Positions 37,716-47,082 of a stretch of DNA of 64,000 nt are shown here, one piece after another. The first letter of the stretch is position 1. Each line of letters begins with the position of its first letter. Under the pieces are notes generated by a model, which did not search any database, was not told the origin of the DNA, and worked only from the letters and a program-made list of their open reading frames with translations. The stretch covers positions 248,001 to 312,000 of the forward strand of contig NZ_CP107996.1 of NCBI RefSeq assembly GCF_036088315.1. The letters run 5' to 3'. The position numbers were made by a program, and so were the translations under genes. The DNA comes from Streptomyces sp. NBC_00344. GTDB taxonomy: Bacteria; Actinomycetota; Actinomycetes; Streptomycetales; Streptomycetaceae.

Positions 37716-39002
37716 TCAGGAAGCAAAGATCTTGTCCATCTCCTTGGCCGCCTGGTCGGCTGCCGCCTGCACACTCTGCTTGCCGGTCAGGATGGACTGC
37801 ACCATCTTCGGCACGACCTGTGATGCCTGGATCTTTCCGTAGGCCGGTGTCTTGGGCACGGTCGCTCCGGCCTCGGTCATCTGCTTGGCGAACGGCGCGA
37901 CGAGCGGGTCGTTCTTCTCCTGGACCTTCTTCAGCAGGGAGTTCTGTCCCGGGAAGTAGTTCGTCTGCTCGGCCCACTTGGTGGCGAACTTGCCGGTCGT
38001 CACCATCTGGACGAACTGCCAGGCCAGGTCCTGGTGGCTTCCCTTGAAGGTGCTGAGGTACGAGCCGCCGAGGAACGACTTGCTCATTCCGCCGTTCTCA
38101 CCCGGGATGGGCGCCGCGGCGAGCTTCCCGTTGAGGTCCGGCGCCGCCTGGACGAAGGCCTTGGGCGTCCAGTTGCCGGAGATCGTCATGGCGACCTTCC
38201 CCTTCTCGAAGTCCGTCGCCACCTCCTTCTCGGTCCAGGTGGTGGCCTTCGCCGGAGAAACCCCGTCCTTCCTGGCAAGGTCGGTGTAGAACGTGATGCC
38301 CTTCACCGACTCGGGGGAGTTGATGGTGGACTTCCACTTGCCCCCCTCCAGCTTGGCCAGGTCGCCGCCCGCCCCCCAGATGAAGGGCGCTGCGAACATC
38401 TCCGCGCCTCCGGCCACCGGGAACGCGGTCATGCCCGGCTCCTTCTCCTTGAGCACCTTGGCGGTGTCACGGAGTTCCTTCCAGGTGGTCGGTGCCTTGA
38501 GGTGGTACTTCGCGAAGATGTCCTTGCGGTAGACGAGACCGCGCACGCCGGCGTACCAGGGCATGCCGTACTGCTTGCCGTTCAATGTGCCGGCGTCGGC
38601 GAGTCCCTCGACGAGGTCGTTGTTGAGACCGGCCTTCTTCACCTTGTCGCTCACATCCACCAGGCCACCGGTCTCAGCGAACTGCGGGATCCACGTGGTG
38701 CCGACCTCCGCGACGTCGGGGACCTGGCTCGCCCCGCCTTCGATCGCGGTGGTGAACTTCTTCTGCGCTGTGGCCCACTGCTGGTACTCGACACGGACCT
38801 TCGCGCCGGTCTTCTTCTTGAAGGCCGCGGAGACCTCGTCGAAGAAGGGCTTCGCGTCGGGGTTGGTTCCCTCCATGATCCACACGGTCAGGGTCTTCCC
38901 CTTGCCGTCGCTCGAGTTGCTGTCACTCGAATTCCCGCTGCCACAGGCCGTGAGACTCAGGGCCATGGATACACCAACGGCACCGATGAGATGTTTCCGC
39001 AT
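37716..39002 (-). CDS. Sugar ABC transporter solute-binding lipoprotein
   Basis: The 428-residue lipoprotein has a signal peptide with lipobox LTAC, then a cluster-1 solute-binding fold (TLTVWIMEGTNPDAKPFFDE near the N-terminus). GGGGAG lies 5-6 bases before the ATG at 39002. It is the first gene of a binding protein/permease/permease/GH3 operon. The NagZ-like enzyme suggests the ligand is a GlcNAc-containing or muropeptide sugar. A DasR-like sequence overlaps the promoter region. Confidence 0.92.
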   Translation of the reverse strand: MRKHLIGAVGVSMALSLTACGSGNSSDSNSSDGKGKTLTVWIMEGTNPDAKPFFDEVSAAFKKKTGAKVRVEYQQWATAQKKFTTAIEGGASQVPDVAEVGTTWIPQFAETGGLVDVSDKVKKAGLNNDLVEGLADAGTLNGKQYGMPWYAGVRGLVYRKDIFAKYHLKAPTTWKELRDTAKVLKEKEPGMTAFPVAGGAEMFAAPFIWGAGGDLAKLEGGKWKSTINSPESVKGITFYTDLARKDGVSPAKATTWTEKEVATDFEKGKVAMTISGNWTPKAFVQAAPDLNGKLAAAPIPGENGGMSKSFLGGSYLSTFKGSHQDLAWQFVQMVTTGKFATKWAEQTNYFPGQNSLLKKVQEKNDPLVAPFAKQMTEAGATVPKTPAYGKIQASQVVPKMVQSILTGKQSVQAAADQAAKEMDKIFAS

Positions 39003-39015
39003 GACCACTCCCCAG

Positions 39016-39030
39016 AGATGTCTAGACCGG
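39016..39030. promoter_or_regulatory. DasR-box-like sequence
   Basis: GTCTAGACC, the core of the DasR (GlcNAc-responsive GntR regulator) consensus TGGTCTAGACCA, occurs at 39019-39027, but the outer bases differ (about 9 of 12 match). It lies about 20 bases before the lipoprotein start. DasR control of a GlcNAc-linked importer would fit, but the match is partial. Confidence 0.4.
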
Positions 39031-39112
39031 AGGAACGTACGGAGCCCTCCAAAGGACAGTCAAGAGCTGAAGCCCAGTGGATGTTGAACTGTGTCCTTCG
39101 CGGATTTCGACT

Positions 39113-39127
39113 ATTGGTTCAACCAAT
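39113..39127. promoter_or_regulatory. Perfect palindrome, probable operator
   Basis: ATTGGTTCAACCAAT is a perfect inverted repeat with 7-base arms around a central C. It lies 110 bases upstream of the lipoprotein gene, and its form fits a LacI- or ROK-type repressor site. No such regulator gene is adjacent. Confidence 0.5.
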
Positions 39128-39407
39128 GGCGCTCGAGCGCCAGGCCGGCCCGTATCCTTTCGGGGAACTGCATTTCGACGCATCGTGGCGCTCCTGATCG
39201 CCTGCGGATTTCCGAATCAAGTGATGAGATTCCGGGTTGTGGCAGGACATTTCAGATCACTGAAGAATCCCTGGCCGCAATTGAGTTGGGGTGCCGTCGT
39301 CCGGGCCACGGATGGACCGCATTCGTACCGGTCGACGGTTTGCCGCGTGACGGATCCGATGCGGCCCGGGAACCCGGGGCAGCCCGGGTGCCCGGGCGCG
39401 TTCCCAG

Positions 39408-40565
39408 TCATTCCGCGAGGAACCGGACGGCCCGCGGCGCCGCCCCTCCGGCCCGCTCCGGCAGGCTCAGCGGCCCCCACCCGGGCACGATCGTGCCGAG
39501 CACCCGTGCCGCGGTCGCCCCCGTGCACGAGGGAATGGTGGCCGGCAGGCCGTGCGCCGTGTGCCAGCCGATCACCGCGAAGGCGATGGCCTCCTTGGCG
39601 TCCGAGGGGAGACCCAGTGAGTCGGTCGTCGTAACCGGAACGGCGGGCAGCGCCCGGCCGAGCGCAGCCATGAGCACCGGGTTGCGCACCCCGCCGCCGG
39701 AGACCAGCAGCCGGCCGAGCTTGTGCCGGTGCACCTCGTCGGCGATCGTGGCCGCCGTCAGGGCTGCCAGGGTCGCCAGCAGATCGTTCAGCTCAAGCCC
39801 GGCATGGTGACTCAGCATCCTGCGCAGATACTCCCCGTTGAAGAGTTCCTTGCCGGTGCTCTTCGGCGCCGCGAACCCGTAGTACGGCTCGTCCATGAGG
39901 TCCGTGAGGAGGTCGGGCACCACTCGGCCTCCCGCCGCGAGTCGGCCGTCCTTGTCGAAGCGCTGTCCGGTCGCTTCCTCCACCGCCGCGTCCAGAAGGG
40001 CATTGGCCGGCCCGGTGTCGAACGCGACGGGGTCGGGACCCGACGTGGTGAGGTTCGCGATGCCGCCGAGGTTGAGGGCACCGGGCCGGTCGGACATCCC
40101 CGCCATCAGCAGGGTGTCCAGATGGGAGACCAGTGGCGCACCCTGACCGCCGGCGGCGATGTCACGTGACCTCAGGTCGGCGACCACCGGTACGCCAAGA
40201 CGTTCGGCGATCCAGGCGGGCTGGCCGAGTTGAAGGGTCCCACGAGCCCGGCGGCCTTCCACCCAGTGGAAGAACGTCTGGCCATGCGTGCACACCAGGT
40301 CCACAGGTCCTGCCGACGCAACCGCTGCCGCGGCCGCGTCGGCGAAGGCCTGCCCGATCAGGGTGTCGAGACGGCACACCTCCGCCACCCCGGCCTCATG
40401 GGGCGGCAGCGCACGCACGATCCGGGTGCGCAGGCCGGTCTCGTAGGGTACCGCCCCGGTGTGCAGCACCCTGCCCTCCAGCACACCGTCCTGGTCGCGG
40501 AGGTCGACAACGGCGGTATCCATCGCGTCGTGCGATGTACCACTGATCATTCCCAGAACGCGCAT
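39408..40565 (-). CDS. anmK: Anhydro-N-acetylmuramic acid kinase (AnmK)
   Basis: The 385-residue protein converts 1,6-anhydro-MurNAc to MurNAc-6-phosphate with ATP and water in cell-wall recycling. It has the actin-like ASKHA motifs [14 protein letters not shown] near the N-terminus, [12 protein letters not shown] near the middle, [10 protein letters not shown] and [12 protein letters not shown]. The ATG at 40565 is preceded by AGGAAG about 8-10 bases upstream; a GTG 9 bases earlier is too close to that site. It lies on the same strand upstream of the sugar importer and NagZ-like gene, which together form a peptidoglycan-sugar salvage set. Confidence 0.93.
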   Translation of the reverse strand: MRVLGMISGTSHDAMDTAVVDLRDQDGVLEGRVLHTGAVPYETGLRTRIVRALPPHEAGVAEVCRLDTLIGQAFADAAAAAVASAGPVDLVCTHGQTFFHWVEGRRARGTLQLGQPAWIAERLGVPVVADLRSRDIAAGGQGAPLVSHLDTLLMAGMSDRPGALNLGGIANLTTSGPDPVAFDTGPANALLDAAVEEATGQRFDKDGRLAAGGRVVPDLLTDLMDEPYYGFAAPKSTGKELFNGEYLRRMLSHHAGLELNDLLATLAALTAATIADEVHRHKLGRLLVSGGGVRNPVLMAALGRALPAVPVTTTDSLGLPSDAKEAIAFAVIGWHTAHGLPATIPSCTGATAARVLGTIVPGWGPLSLPERAGGAAPRAVRFLAE

Positions 40566-40942
40566 GCCCGTCACTTCCTATCGGGAGACAAACCTCGGCC
40601 ATCGGTGCGGCAAGTGCGTTCCGGAGCAACGGGAGTTGCCTGCCGGCCGCCGGCTTGCGCCGCGGATGCCCTTCTGCCCACCCTCGCCGCCATGTCCGCG
40701 ACCGTACGCTGCCCCCACACGATCACCCCGGGCCTGAGTCAGCCGGTTCCCGGCGTTCGCGCCTGCTGCTCACTGACGACGGACGGCCGGCTTACCGGTT
40801 CCTGCAGACAGGCCGCCGCAGCAGGCCTGCATGACGTACCGCCGGATTCCGGTCGGCGCCATCGACGGTTGACGCCATATCACGTTCTGATATATCACTT
40901 CTTTGTTAAATCTCATTCAGCTGAAGCCAGAGAGGCTTGGAC
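40566..40942. other. Divergent promoter region between anmK and the SMP-30 gene
   Basis: No gene is supported. The right half is AT-rich and contains a good promoter and overlapping inverted repeats (40869-40897). The left half presumably holds the anmK promoter. Confidence 0.45.
40869..40897 (+). promoter_or_regulatory. Promoter with overlapping palindromes
   Basis: TTGACG (40869-40874) and TATATC (40891-40896) are spaced 16 bases apart, a housekeeping-like promoter. ATATCA (40877-40882) and TGATAT (40888-40893) form an inverted repeat between them, and TGATATATCA (40888-40897) is a 10-base palindrome across the -10 region. A repressor binding here would block the SMP-30 gene. Confidence 0.5.
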
Positions 40943-41875
40943 ATGTCTACTTCATCGCGACCATCGGTGTACGAAGTTCTGGACGACCGATTCCAGACCG
41001 GACGATGCACCCACGGGGACGAACAGCTGGAGCGGCTGTACGAGAACTGCCGCTGGGCCGAGGGCCCGCTCTACCTGCCGGCCTGGCGCCAGCTCCTCTG
41101 GAGCGACATTCCGAACGACAGGATGCTGCGCTGGGACGAGACGACCGGCGCTGTCAGTGTTTTCCGCGCCCCGGCAGGCCACAGCAACGGCAACACCCTC
41201 GACGGCGAGGGCCGCCTCATCAGCTGCGAGCAGGGCAACCGACGTGTCACGCGCACCGAGCACGACGGAACCATCACCGTGCTGGCGGACCGATTCGATG
41301 GCAAGCGGCTCAACAGCCCGAACGACGCGGTCGTGCACTCCGATGGCACGATCTGGTTCTCCGACCCCGATTTCGGCATCACCAGCGACTACGAGGGTCA
41401 CTGTGCGGACAGCGAGATCGGCGCCTGCCACGTCTACCGGGTCGACCCGGCTACGGGCACGGTCGCACTGGCGGCAGACGGGTTCAACGGGCCGAACGGC
41501 CTGGTCCTGTCCCCCGACGAGCAGCAACTGTACGTATCGGACACTCGCGCCGGACACATCCGGGTCTTCGATGTACGTGAGGGCGGCTCGCTCTCGGACG
41601 GCACGGTCTTTGCCGAGGCCACTGACGGGGAGAGCCGATTCGACAACATCCGCTTCGACAACCAGGGCCGGCTGTGGGCGGCCGCCATGTTCGGTGGAGT
41701 CCACTGCTACGACAGGGACGGAACCCGGATCGGCCGACTACGCGTCCCGGAGGCGGTCTCCAACATCGCCTTCGGCGGCCCCAAGAACAACCGCCTCTTC
41801 ATCACAGCCACCACGACGCTCTACTCGCTGGTGATGTCGGTGACGGGAGCTCCCCGCATCCGCCGCACCCGCTGA
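40943..41875 (+). CDS. SMP-30/gluconolactonase-family protein
   Basis: The 310-residue protein is a six-bladed beta-propeller lactonase-like enzyme. Metal-binding residues appear in the order seen in the family: Glu in NCRWAEGP, Asn in LNSPNDAVV, Asn/Asp in FNGPNGLVLSPDEQQLYVSD. It probably hydrolyses a sugar lactone. AGAGAGG lies about 8 bases before the ATG at 40943. Its promoter is separate and palindrome-rich. Confidence 0.9.
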   Translation: MSTSSRPSVYEVLDDRFQTGRCTHGDEQLERLYENCRWAEGPLYLPAWRQLLWSDIPNDRMLRWDETTGAVSVFRAPAGHSNGNTLDGEGRLISCEQGNRRVTRTEHDGTITVLADRFDGKRLNSPNDAVVHSDGTIWFSDPDFGITSDYEGHCADSEIGACHVYRVDPATGTVALAADGFNGPNGLVLSPDEQQLYVSDTRAGHIRVFDVREGGSLSDGTVFAEATDGESRFDNIRFDNQGRLWAAAMFGGVHCYDRDGTRIGRLRVPEAVSNIAFGGPKNNRLFITATTTLYSLVMSVTGAPRIRRTR

Positions 41876-42162
41876 GGTCCGACCCGTGTCCGCCCACCTC
41901 CAAGAACGCCGGACGGCAGACGGTCTCGGCGCCGGAACGGATGGGGACCTCACCCCCGGTTCGCGCCCCGCAGCGGACGGACCCGCGCATGACGGGATGT
42001 CATCCATGACCGCTCATTCTCCCGGTCACGTCGCCTCGGAACCCTCCGCCTCCTGGACCAGTTGATGATCTGGGACGTGCGGCCCAGCTCTTGACGCCAC
42101 CCCCGGGCTGCGGATGAATGGCGCCCTGGGACAGCAGTCACTCACTGAGTTGGGGGAGACAC

Positions 42163-43413
42163 ATGGGGCACATAAGCCGCAGGGCACTGATCGCCGGAGG
42201 TACTGCCGTGGTCGGAGGGCTGATGCTGACCGGCCAGGCCGTGGCAGATCCGCAAGCAGCCCGCCACGGCGGACGAGCCGGCAGGCGACGCGAGCTGCGT
42301 GGCGAATGGATCGCCACAGTCGCCAACACGGACTGGCCGTCCAAGCCCGGTCTGTCCGCCGCCGACCAGCACGCCGAACTGCTGGTGTATCTGGACGACG
42401 CCGTACGCAGGAAACTGAACGCCGTCATCCTTCAGGTGCGGCCGACCGCAGACGCGCTGTGGCCCTCACCGTTCGAGCCCTGGGCAGAATGCCTCACCGG
42501 CGTGCAGGGGCAGGACCCCGGCTGGGACCCGCTGGGCACGGCGGTCGAGGAGGCACACCGGCGTGGCCTCGAACTGCACGCCTGGTTCAACCCCTATCGC
42601 ATCGCCAATCACACCGACCTCTCCCGGCTGGTGCCCACACACCCGGCGCGGCTCCACCCGGACTGGGTTGTCCCTTACGGCGGAAAGCTCTACTACAACC
42701 CCGGCATGCCCCAGGTGCGGCGTTTCGTACAGAACGCGATCCTGGACGCCGTACACCGCTACGACATCGACGCGGTGCACTGGGACGACTACTTCTACCC
42801 CTACCCCGTCGCTGGTCAGATCTTCGACGATGACGCCACCTACGCCACCTACGGTGCCGGCTTCCCCGACAAGGCGGCCTGGCGGCGCGACAACAACGAC
42901 CGGCTGGTGCGGGAGACCGCCGCCCGGATCAAGAAGATCAAGAAGCATGTGCGCTTCGGGATCAGCCCGTTCGGTGTGTGGCGCAATGCCGCCACCGACC
43001 CGGCCGGCTCGGACACCACGGCCGGAGTCCAGACCTACGACGATCTGTCGGCCGACACGAGGAAGTGGGTCAGGGAGGGCTGGCTGGACTACGTCTGCCC
43101 GCAGGTGTACTGGAACATCGGCTTCGCTGCCGCCGACTACGCCAAGCTGGTGCCCTGGTGGAACGATGTGGTGAGCGGCACCGACGTCGATCTCTACATC
43201 GGCGAGGCGCTGTACAAGGCAGGCGACCCGGCGCAACCCGCTCCCTGGCAGGATCCGGCGGAGCTCTCGCGCCACCTCACCTTTGCCGGCGACTACAGCC
43301 GGGTGCGCGGCCATGTCTTCTTCTCCGGCAAGGAAGTGGTCGCCGACCCGACCGGCGCCATGGCCAGGGTGGTGGCCGACCACTACGGAAGCAGGGCGCG
43401 GCCGCCACGCTGA
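42163..43413 (+). CDS. Tat-exported GHL10-family glycoside hydrolase-like protein
   Basis: The 416-residue protein has a Tat-type signal (SRRALIAGG at about 5-13, then a hydrophobic stretch and QAVADPQ) and a GHL10 (DUF187) TIM-barrel with VILQVRPTADALWPSPFEPW, LHAWFNPYRIANHT and YDIDAVHWDDYFYPYP, which hold the probable catalytic acids. GGGGGAG precedes the ATG at 42163. GHL10 members act on cell-surface or peptidoglycan-derived glycans, so it fits with the wall-sugar cluster upstream. Its exact substrate is unknown. Confidence 0.9.
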   Translation: MGHISRRALIAGGTAVVGGLMLTGQAVADPQAARHGGRAGRRRELRGEWIATVANTDWPSKPGLSAADQHAELLVYLDDAVRRKLNAVILQVRPTADALWPSPFEPWAECLTGVQGQDPGWDPLGTAVEEAHRRGLELHAWFNPYRIANHTDLSRLVPTHPARLHPDWVVPYGGKLYYNPGMPQVRRFVQNAILDAVHRYDIDAVHWDDYFYPYPVAGQIFDDDATYATYGAGFPDKAAWRRDNNDRLVRETAARIKKIKKHVRFGISPFGVWRNAATDPAGSDTTAGVQTYDDLSADTRKWVREGWLDYVCPQVYWNIGFAAADYAKLVPWWNDVVSGTDVDLYIGEALYKAGDPAQPAPWQDPAELSRHLTFAGDYSRVRGHVFFSGKEVVADPTGAMARVVADHYGSRARPPR

Positions 43414-44002
43414 AGCCTGCCGGTGACGCCCTGGCCCCGTGGGCAGCCGGCCTTATGCGCCGTGTGACGCCGATGCACGTACCGAAGGGACTGGTCTGCG
43501 GGCCGACTCCGGCCTCCGTGGCAACGTGCTGCCGCCCACCACCCACGCGGACCCGGTGTCCTGGGCGTCGCCGCAGGGCCCGGCCTGGCAGATCTCGGCC
43601 GATGACTGACCAGGCGTGACCGGGCCGCCGCGATGGCACGACGGAACATTTTCGGCCCGGCCCCGGAAACGGGTCGATTCGAAGGGTCGCCGATTCGAGG
43701 AGGGCATGCCGGCATCGGCACCGGCTCAAGGACGTCCGGGCGACGGCACCTGACGTGCCGTCCCGTGTGCAATCCGAGCGCCGGACGTCCGTACCGAACT
43801 GCCCTGCGGGTGCTTCATCGCGCTACCAGCGTGACCGCCGCGCCCAGAAGCAGGACCGGCAGCGTCCAGCCGAGGCACCCGATGGCCCGGCGTTGCGGAT
43901 CCCCGCCCAGTCGCCGCCGCCTTGCGTGATGTCCTCATCACCTCGAGGCTACCGGCCGCCGAAGGGGCGAGAAGAGGCGAGAAGCAGTCGAGCCAGGGCC
44001 CG
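43414..44002. other. Intergenic stretch without a firm gene
   Basis: No recognisable family in either strand. One minus-strand frame near 43815-43920 reads like a short hydrophobic tail (GWTLPVLLLGAAVTLVAR) but has no start codon; it may be a decayed membrane protein. Confidence 0.4.
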
Positions 44003-44473
44003 TCACCACCGGAACTCACCGTCGTAGAGGCGCTGGTGCCACCATCCACGACCGCGCCAGAAACGCCGGTGGGCGTGTGGGTCGGGCAGGGTCCGGCGTC
44101 GCAACTCGGCGTCGAGGGGCGCGAGAAGGCGCCCGAGTTCGGCGCGGGCGGGCAAGGGCAGCAAGCGCAGCGCTTCGTCCAGGGTGTCGCGGGCGTTCGC
44201 GACGTTGACGAGCGAGGAATCCGGGTGGGGAGACACCTCGAAGCACAGGTCGAGATAGCGGCCCGGCTGTCGCAGGAACGCCCGGTAGTTCCTGAGTGCG
44301 GCTTCCACCGCGCCGTTCCACAGGGCACCCACGGGGTCGTCGTAGTCGTGCTCCGCGCGCTGGATCTCGGCGCAGGTGCGCGCGGACAGCCCAGGAATCC
44401 GGACGGCCCAGGGGCCCTGAACAGGCACCACCGGGTCTCCGGCGCGAAGCGCGCTGGGCCGCCTACGCGGCAT
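44003..44473 (-). CDS. Conserved hypothetical Streptomyces protein
   Basis: The 156-residue protein starts MPRRRPSALRAGDPVVPVQG and contains GPWAVRIPGLSARTCAEIQR and WRGRGWWHQRLYDGEF. It is charged and soluble, with no signal peptide or membrane helix. GAAAGG lies 3 bases before the ATG. The family is recognisable as conserved in Streptomyces, but I know no function for it. It is not in an obvious operon. Confidence 0.75.
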   Translation of the reverse strand: MPRRRPSALRAGDPVVPVQGPWAVRIPGLSARTCAEIQRAEHDYDDPVGALWNGAVEAALRNYRAFLRQPGRYLDLCFEVSPHPDSSLVNVANARDTLDEALRLLPLPARAELGRLLAPLDAELRRRTLPDPHAHRRFWRGRGWWHQRLYDGEFRW

Positions 44474-44814
44474 GGGCCTTTCGGTGGGTCTTCATGATCG
44501 TCATGGTGCCGGACATGCGGGTGCTCCGCAAGGGCCGAATCCGCCTTCACAGCCACCGGCGAATTCGCACCGAGCCCCTCCCCCGGCTCCCGCTCCGGGT
44601 CGAGGCCGGACCCACGAGGTCTCGTATCGCCTCGGCCGGTCGGTACGGCGGTCCCCGACCGGCCCCGGCTGTGCACGGTGCCGTGACCGGGACCTGGCGG
44701 GAGGCCCTGCGCTCGGGTTTCCCGACCGCTCACCCGACCACTCCCCGAATGCGAACATGCAACGCCGGAGCCCCGCGTCCGCGTGCACCGGGCCGGGGGC
44801 AGCGCCGCCCGGCA
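44474..44814. other. Intergenic gap
   Basis: No gene or motif is recognised in this 341-base gap. Both flanking genes are on the minus strand, so it presumably holds the promoter for the conserved hypothetical gene to its left. Confidence 0.4.
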
Positions 44815-45564
44815 CTACCCCGGCTGCTCGCCCGCCTCGGGAGGCCGGTGGCGCGGTTGGCTGAAGTGCACTGCCGACAGGACCAGTACGGCGGCGGCCA
44901 CCGCGATGAGTGCGCGGCCGGTGCCCCACGGAACCATGAGCGTGCCAAGGGCCCCGCCCAGGAACATCCCACCGACCGTCGCGCCGAGACGGATACGCGC
45001 GAGCCGCTGAAGCGCCGCCTCTCGGCCCGCCGGCAGCCGCAGGTGCGTGACGACATCCGCAAGAAGACGCACCAAGGACATCTGCACGAGCAAGGTCGGC
45101 ATGCCGGGGACCGCGGCGCGCAGTACGAAGGCAGCCCGCATCCCCATGGCGAGGGCCACGATCGCGATGACCACCAGATCAGGATCGTGGGCGAGCGAGC
45201 CGATCCCGTGGCGCAGGAGCGCCAGTGTCCCTGCCAGTCCGAGAAGGGCTGCCTCGCCGACCAGTGCTGCCGGGAACCACCGGTGCGTCACGAGCCGGTG
45301 AGCAACGAAGGATGCCACAGCAACCCCTACGGTGAACGCGCTCAGGGCGACGGCGGACCGGGCGACGGGAACTTGGCCCCCGTCGGCCAGCGCGAAGGCG
45401 AGGAACAGCACATTTCCCGTCGCGAGTGCGGCGAACACGTGCCCCATGGTCAGGAAGGTGATTGCGTCAACCGCCCCTGCAACCAAGGTGAGTGTTGTCA
45501 TGATGACGGTTTCGCGCAGTTCGTTGGGTTCGGCGGGTTCGGACGGCACGGAACCTTCAGGCAT
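44815..45564 (-). CDS. YoaK/DUF1275-family membrane protein
   Basis: The 249-residue protein has six hydrophobic helices, beginning with VIMTTLTLVAGAVDAITFLT, and the family signature ATGNVLFLAFALADGG, matching DUF1275 (YoaK). These inner-membrane proteins are distantly related to small-molecule transporters; their substrates are unknown. The chosen start gives a short polar leader. No operon partner is apparent. Confidence 0.88.
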   Translation of the reverse strand: MPEGSVPSEPAEPNELRETVIMTTLTLVAGAVDAITFLTMGHVFAALATGNVLFLAFALADGGQVPVARSAVALSAFTVGVAVASFVAHRLVTHRWFPAALVGEAALLGLAGTLALLRHGIGSLAHDPDLVVIAIVALAMGMRAAFVLRAAVPGMPTLLVQMSLVRLLADVVTHLRLPAGREAALQRLARIRLGATVGGMFLGGALGTLMVPWGTGRALIAVAAAVLVLSAVHFSQPRHRPPEAGEQPG

Positions 45565-45962
45565 GAGTGGGAGGTCCTAGCTGGAGCTTCGAACATGTCG
45601 GGGGTGACAAGGCAGCCGGCGAGGCCGAACAAGGCCTGCGCGAGCACCGTCGCGTCAATTCCCCTTTCTCACGACCGATCAACGAGCACACAAGCCGGCA
45701 GTCACATCCGCGGCCCCTGTTCGGAGACGGCATGCCGCGCAGGAGAGCCGGCCCCGTCCCTTGCCTCGCATCCGACCTCACCCACGGACGGACTGCCGGC
45801 TTGTCCCCTGCCCGACCGTGCGGAGCAACGGACCACAGCCTGGGAACCACTTCCGGGCGACGGGGCGGCCCTTGGGCCGGGGCACGTCGATGTGACGGCA
45901 CTGTGACCGACATTGTGGCCTCCCTCACGGCACGCAAGGTCGGCGCCTGATGTCCTGAGCCA
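45565..45962. other. Intergenic gap
   Basis: Nothing recognised. The flanking genes are divergent, so both promoters lie here. Confidence 0.4.
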
Positions 45963-46856
45963 ATGCGTCCCGCCGTACCTCTCGCCCTGTCCGCTGTCCT
46001 CGCAAGCATCGTGGCCCTCGGCGGATGCGGTGCGCGGAACGCCGCTTCCGGTCCCTCCGCCACATCCACATGCACACCGTTGCCTCCCGACGGAGATCCC
46101 ACGGGATGGAAGCGGGACAACGTCAGCATCATCAAAGGCGGTTGCGGCCCCTCCCCCGCTTCAAACGCCGCCTTCAAGGTGACCAACACCGGGACCGAGC
46201 CGTTCACCTACACCATCACCTTCAATCTCCTGAACGACTCCGGGGAGGTCATGGACAACTTCCGGCAGACAGTGGCTTCGGTACGTCCCGGCCGGACCGT
46301 CAAACGTACTGTCAGTCCCGGAGAGCCACTGCCCGGTCCCGGGAACGAGGACTTGCGGATCGCCACGGTACGGGCGGTCCCTGCGGATGAGGCGCCCGTC
46401 TCACCAGGGGTATGTCCGCCCGCCGGAACCCGCGTCATGGCCGACGAAGGTGATGCGGCAATGGGGTTGCGTGTCGTAGGACTCCACCTGACGAACTGCG
46501 GAACCGGTGTCTACCACATCACCGGCTTCCCGCACCTCCGATTGCTCGACGACAAACGGAAGCCGGTGGACTCCGTGCGGATACTCCACGGCACCGACCA
46601 GATCTCCACGGCGGTCACCGAGGACGCCCGGCCGCAGGCTGTGACGCTGCAGCCGGGCGAATCCGCATCCGCCTCTCTCGCGTGGCGCAACACCACCGGC
46701 TCCGGCAGTCCCGTAAACGCCCCTTACGCCGAAGTGACGGCGAAACCAGGGTCTCCGACCGTGACCGTGACACCGGAAATCGACCTCGGAACCACGGGAG
46801 AGCTGGGTGTCAGCCCCTGGAAGAAAGACCAGGCCCCTGTGCCATCGAAACCGTAG
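45963..46856 (+). CDS. DUF4232-type secreted lipoprotein
   Basis: The 297-residue lipoprotein has a signal peptide with lipobox LGGCG (about 19-23), a beta-rich N-terminal domain (about 35-150; NAAFKVTNTGTEPFTYTITF) and a C-terminal DUF4232-like domain (about 160-270; GLRVVGLHLTNCGTGVYHIT, then LQPGESASASLAWRN). These domains are immunoglobulin-like and of unknown function, common in actinobacterial envelope lipoproteins. It stands alone and is convergent with an aldo/keto reductase. Confidence 0.85.
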   Translation: MRPAVPLALSAVLASIVALGGCGARNAASGPSATSTCTPLPPDGDPTGWKRDNVSIIKGGCGPSPASNAAFKVTNTGTEPFTYTITFNLLNDSGEVMDNFRQTVASVRPGRTVKRTVSPGEPLPGPGNEDLRIATVRAVPADEAPVSPGVCPPAGTRVMADEGDAAMGLRVVGLHLTNCGTGVYHITGFPHLRLLDDKRKPVDSVRILHGTDQISTAVTEDARPQAVTLQPGESASASLAWRNTTGSGSPVNAPYAEVTAKPGSPTVTVTPEIDLGTTGELGVSPWKKDQAPVPSKP

Positions 46857-47082
46857 GACCGCGTCCATCCTCATCGGAGGGCTTTTCGCGTGCTCGGCGC
46901 GTACGGACGCTGGGCGACCGGGGACACTCAAGGCCAATACCCGCCCGGGAACCGGACCCTTCTCCTGGCAGATGGCCGGGTGACGACCGGGCCGCACCGG
47001 CGCGGATCGCCCGGACGAGACCCGTAGTACGGACGCACCGCACATCGGCGCCGCCCTGGTGAGCGCCGAGTGGCCTGTGGTG

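Larger units (their letters stand above)
39003..39407. other. Regulatory region of the sugar-import operon
   Basis: The region separates the lipoprotein start from the anhydro-MurNAc kinase stop. It holds two candidate operators (39016-39030 and 39113-39127) and no supported gene. Confidence 0.5.

Noticed and set aside
43815..43920. Small hydrophobic minus-strand frame
   Set aside because: It has no start codon or ribosome-binding site; only noted as a possible remnant.
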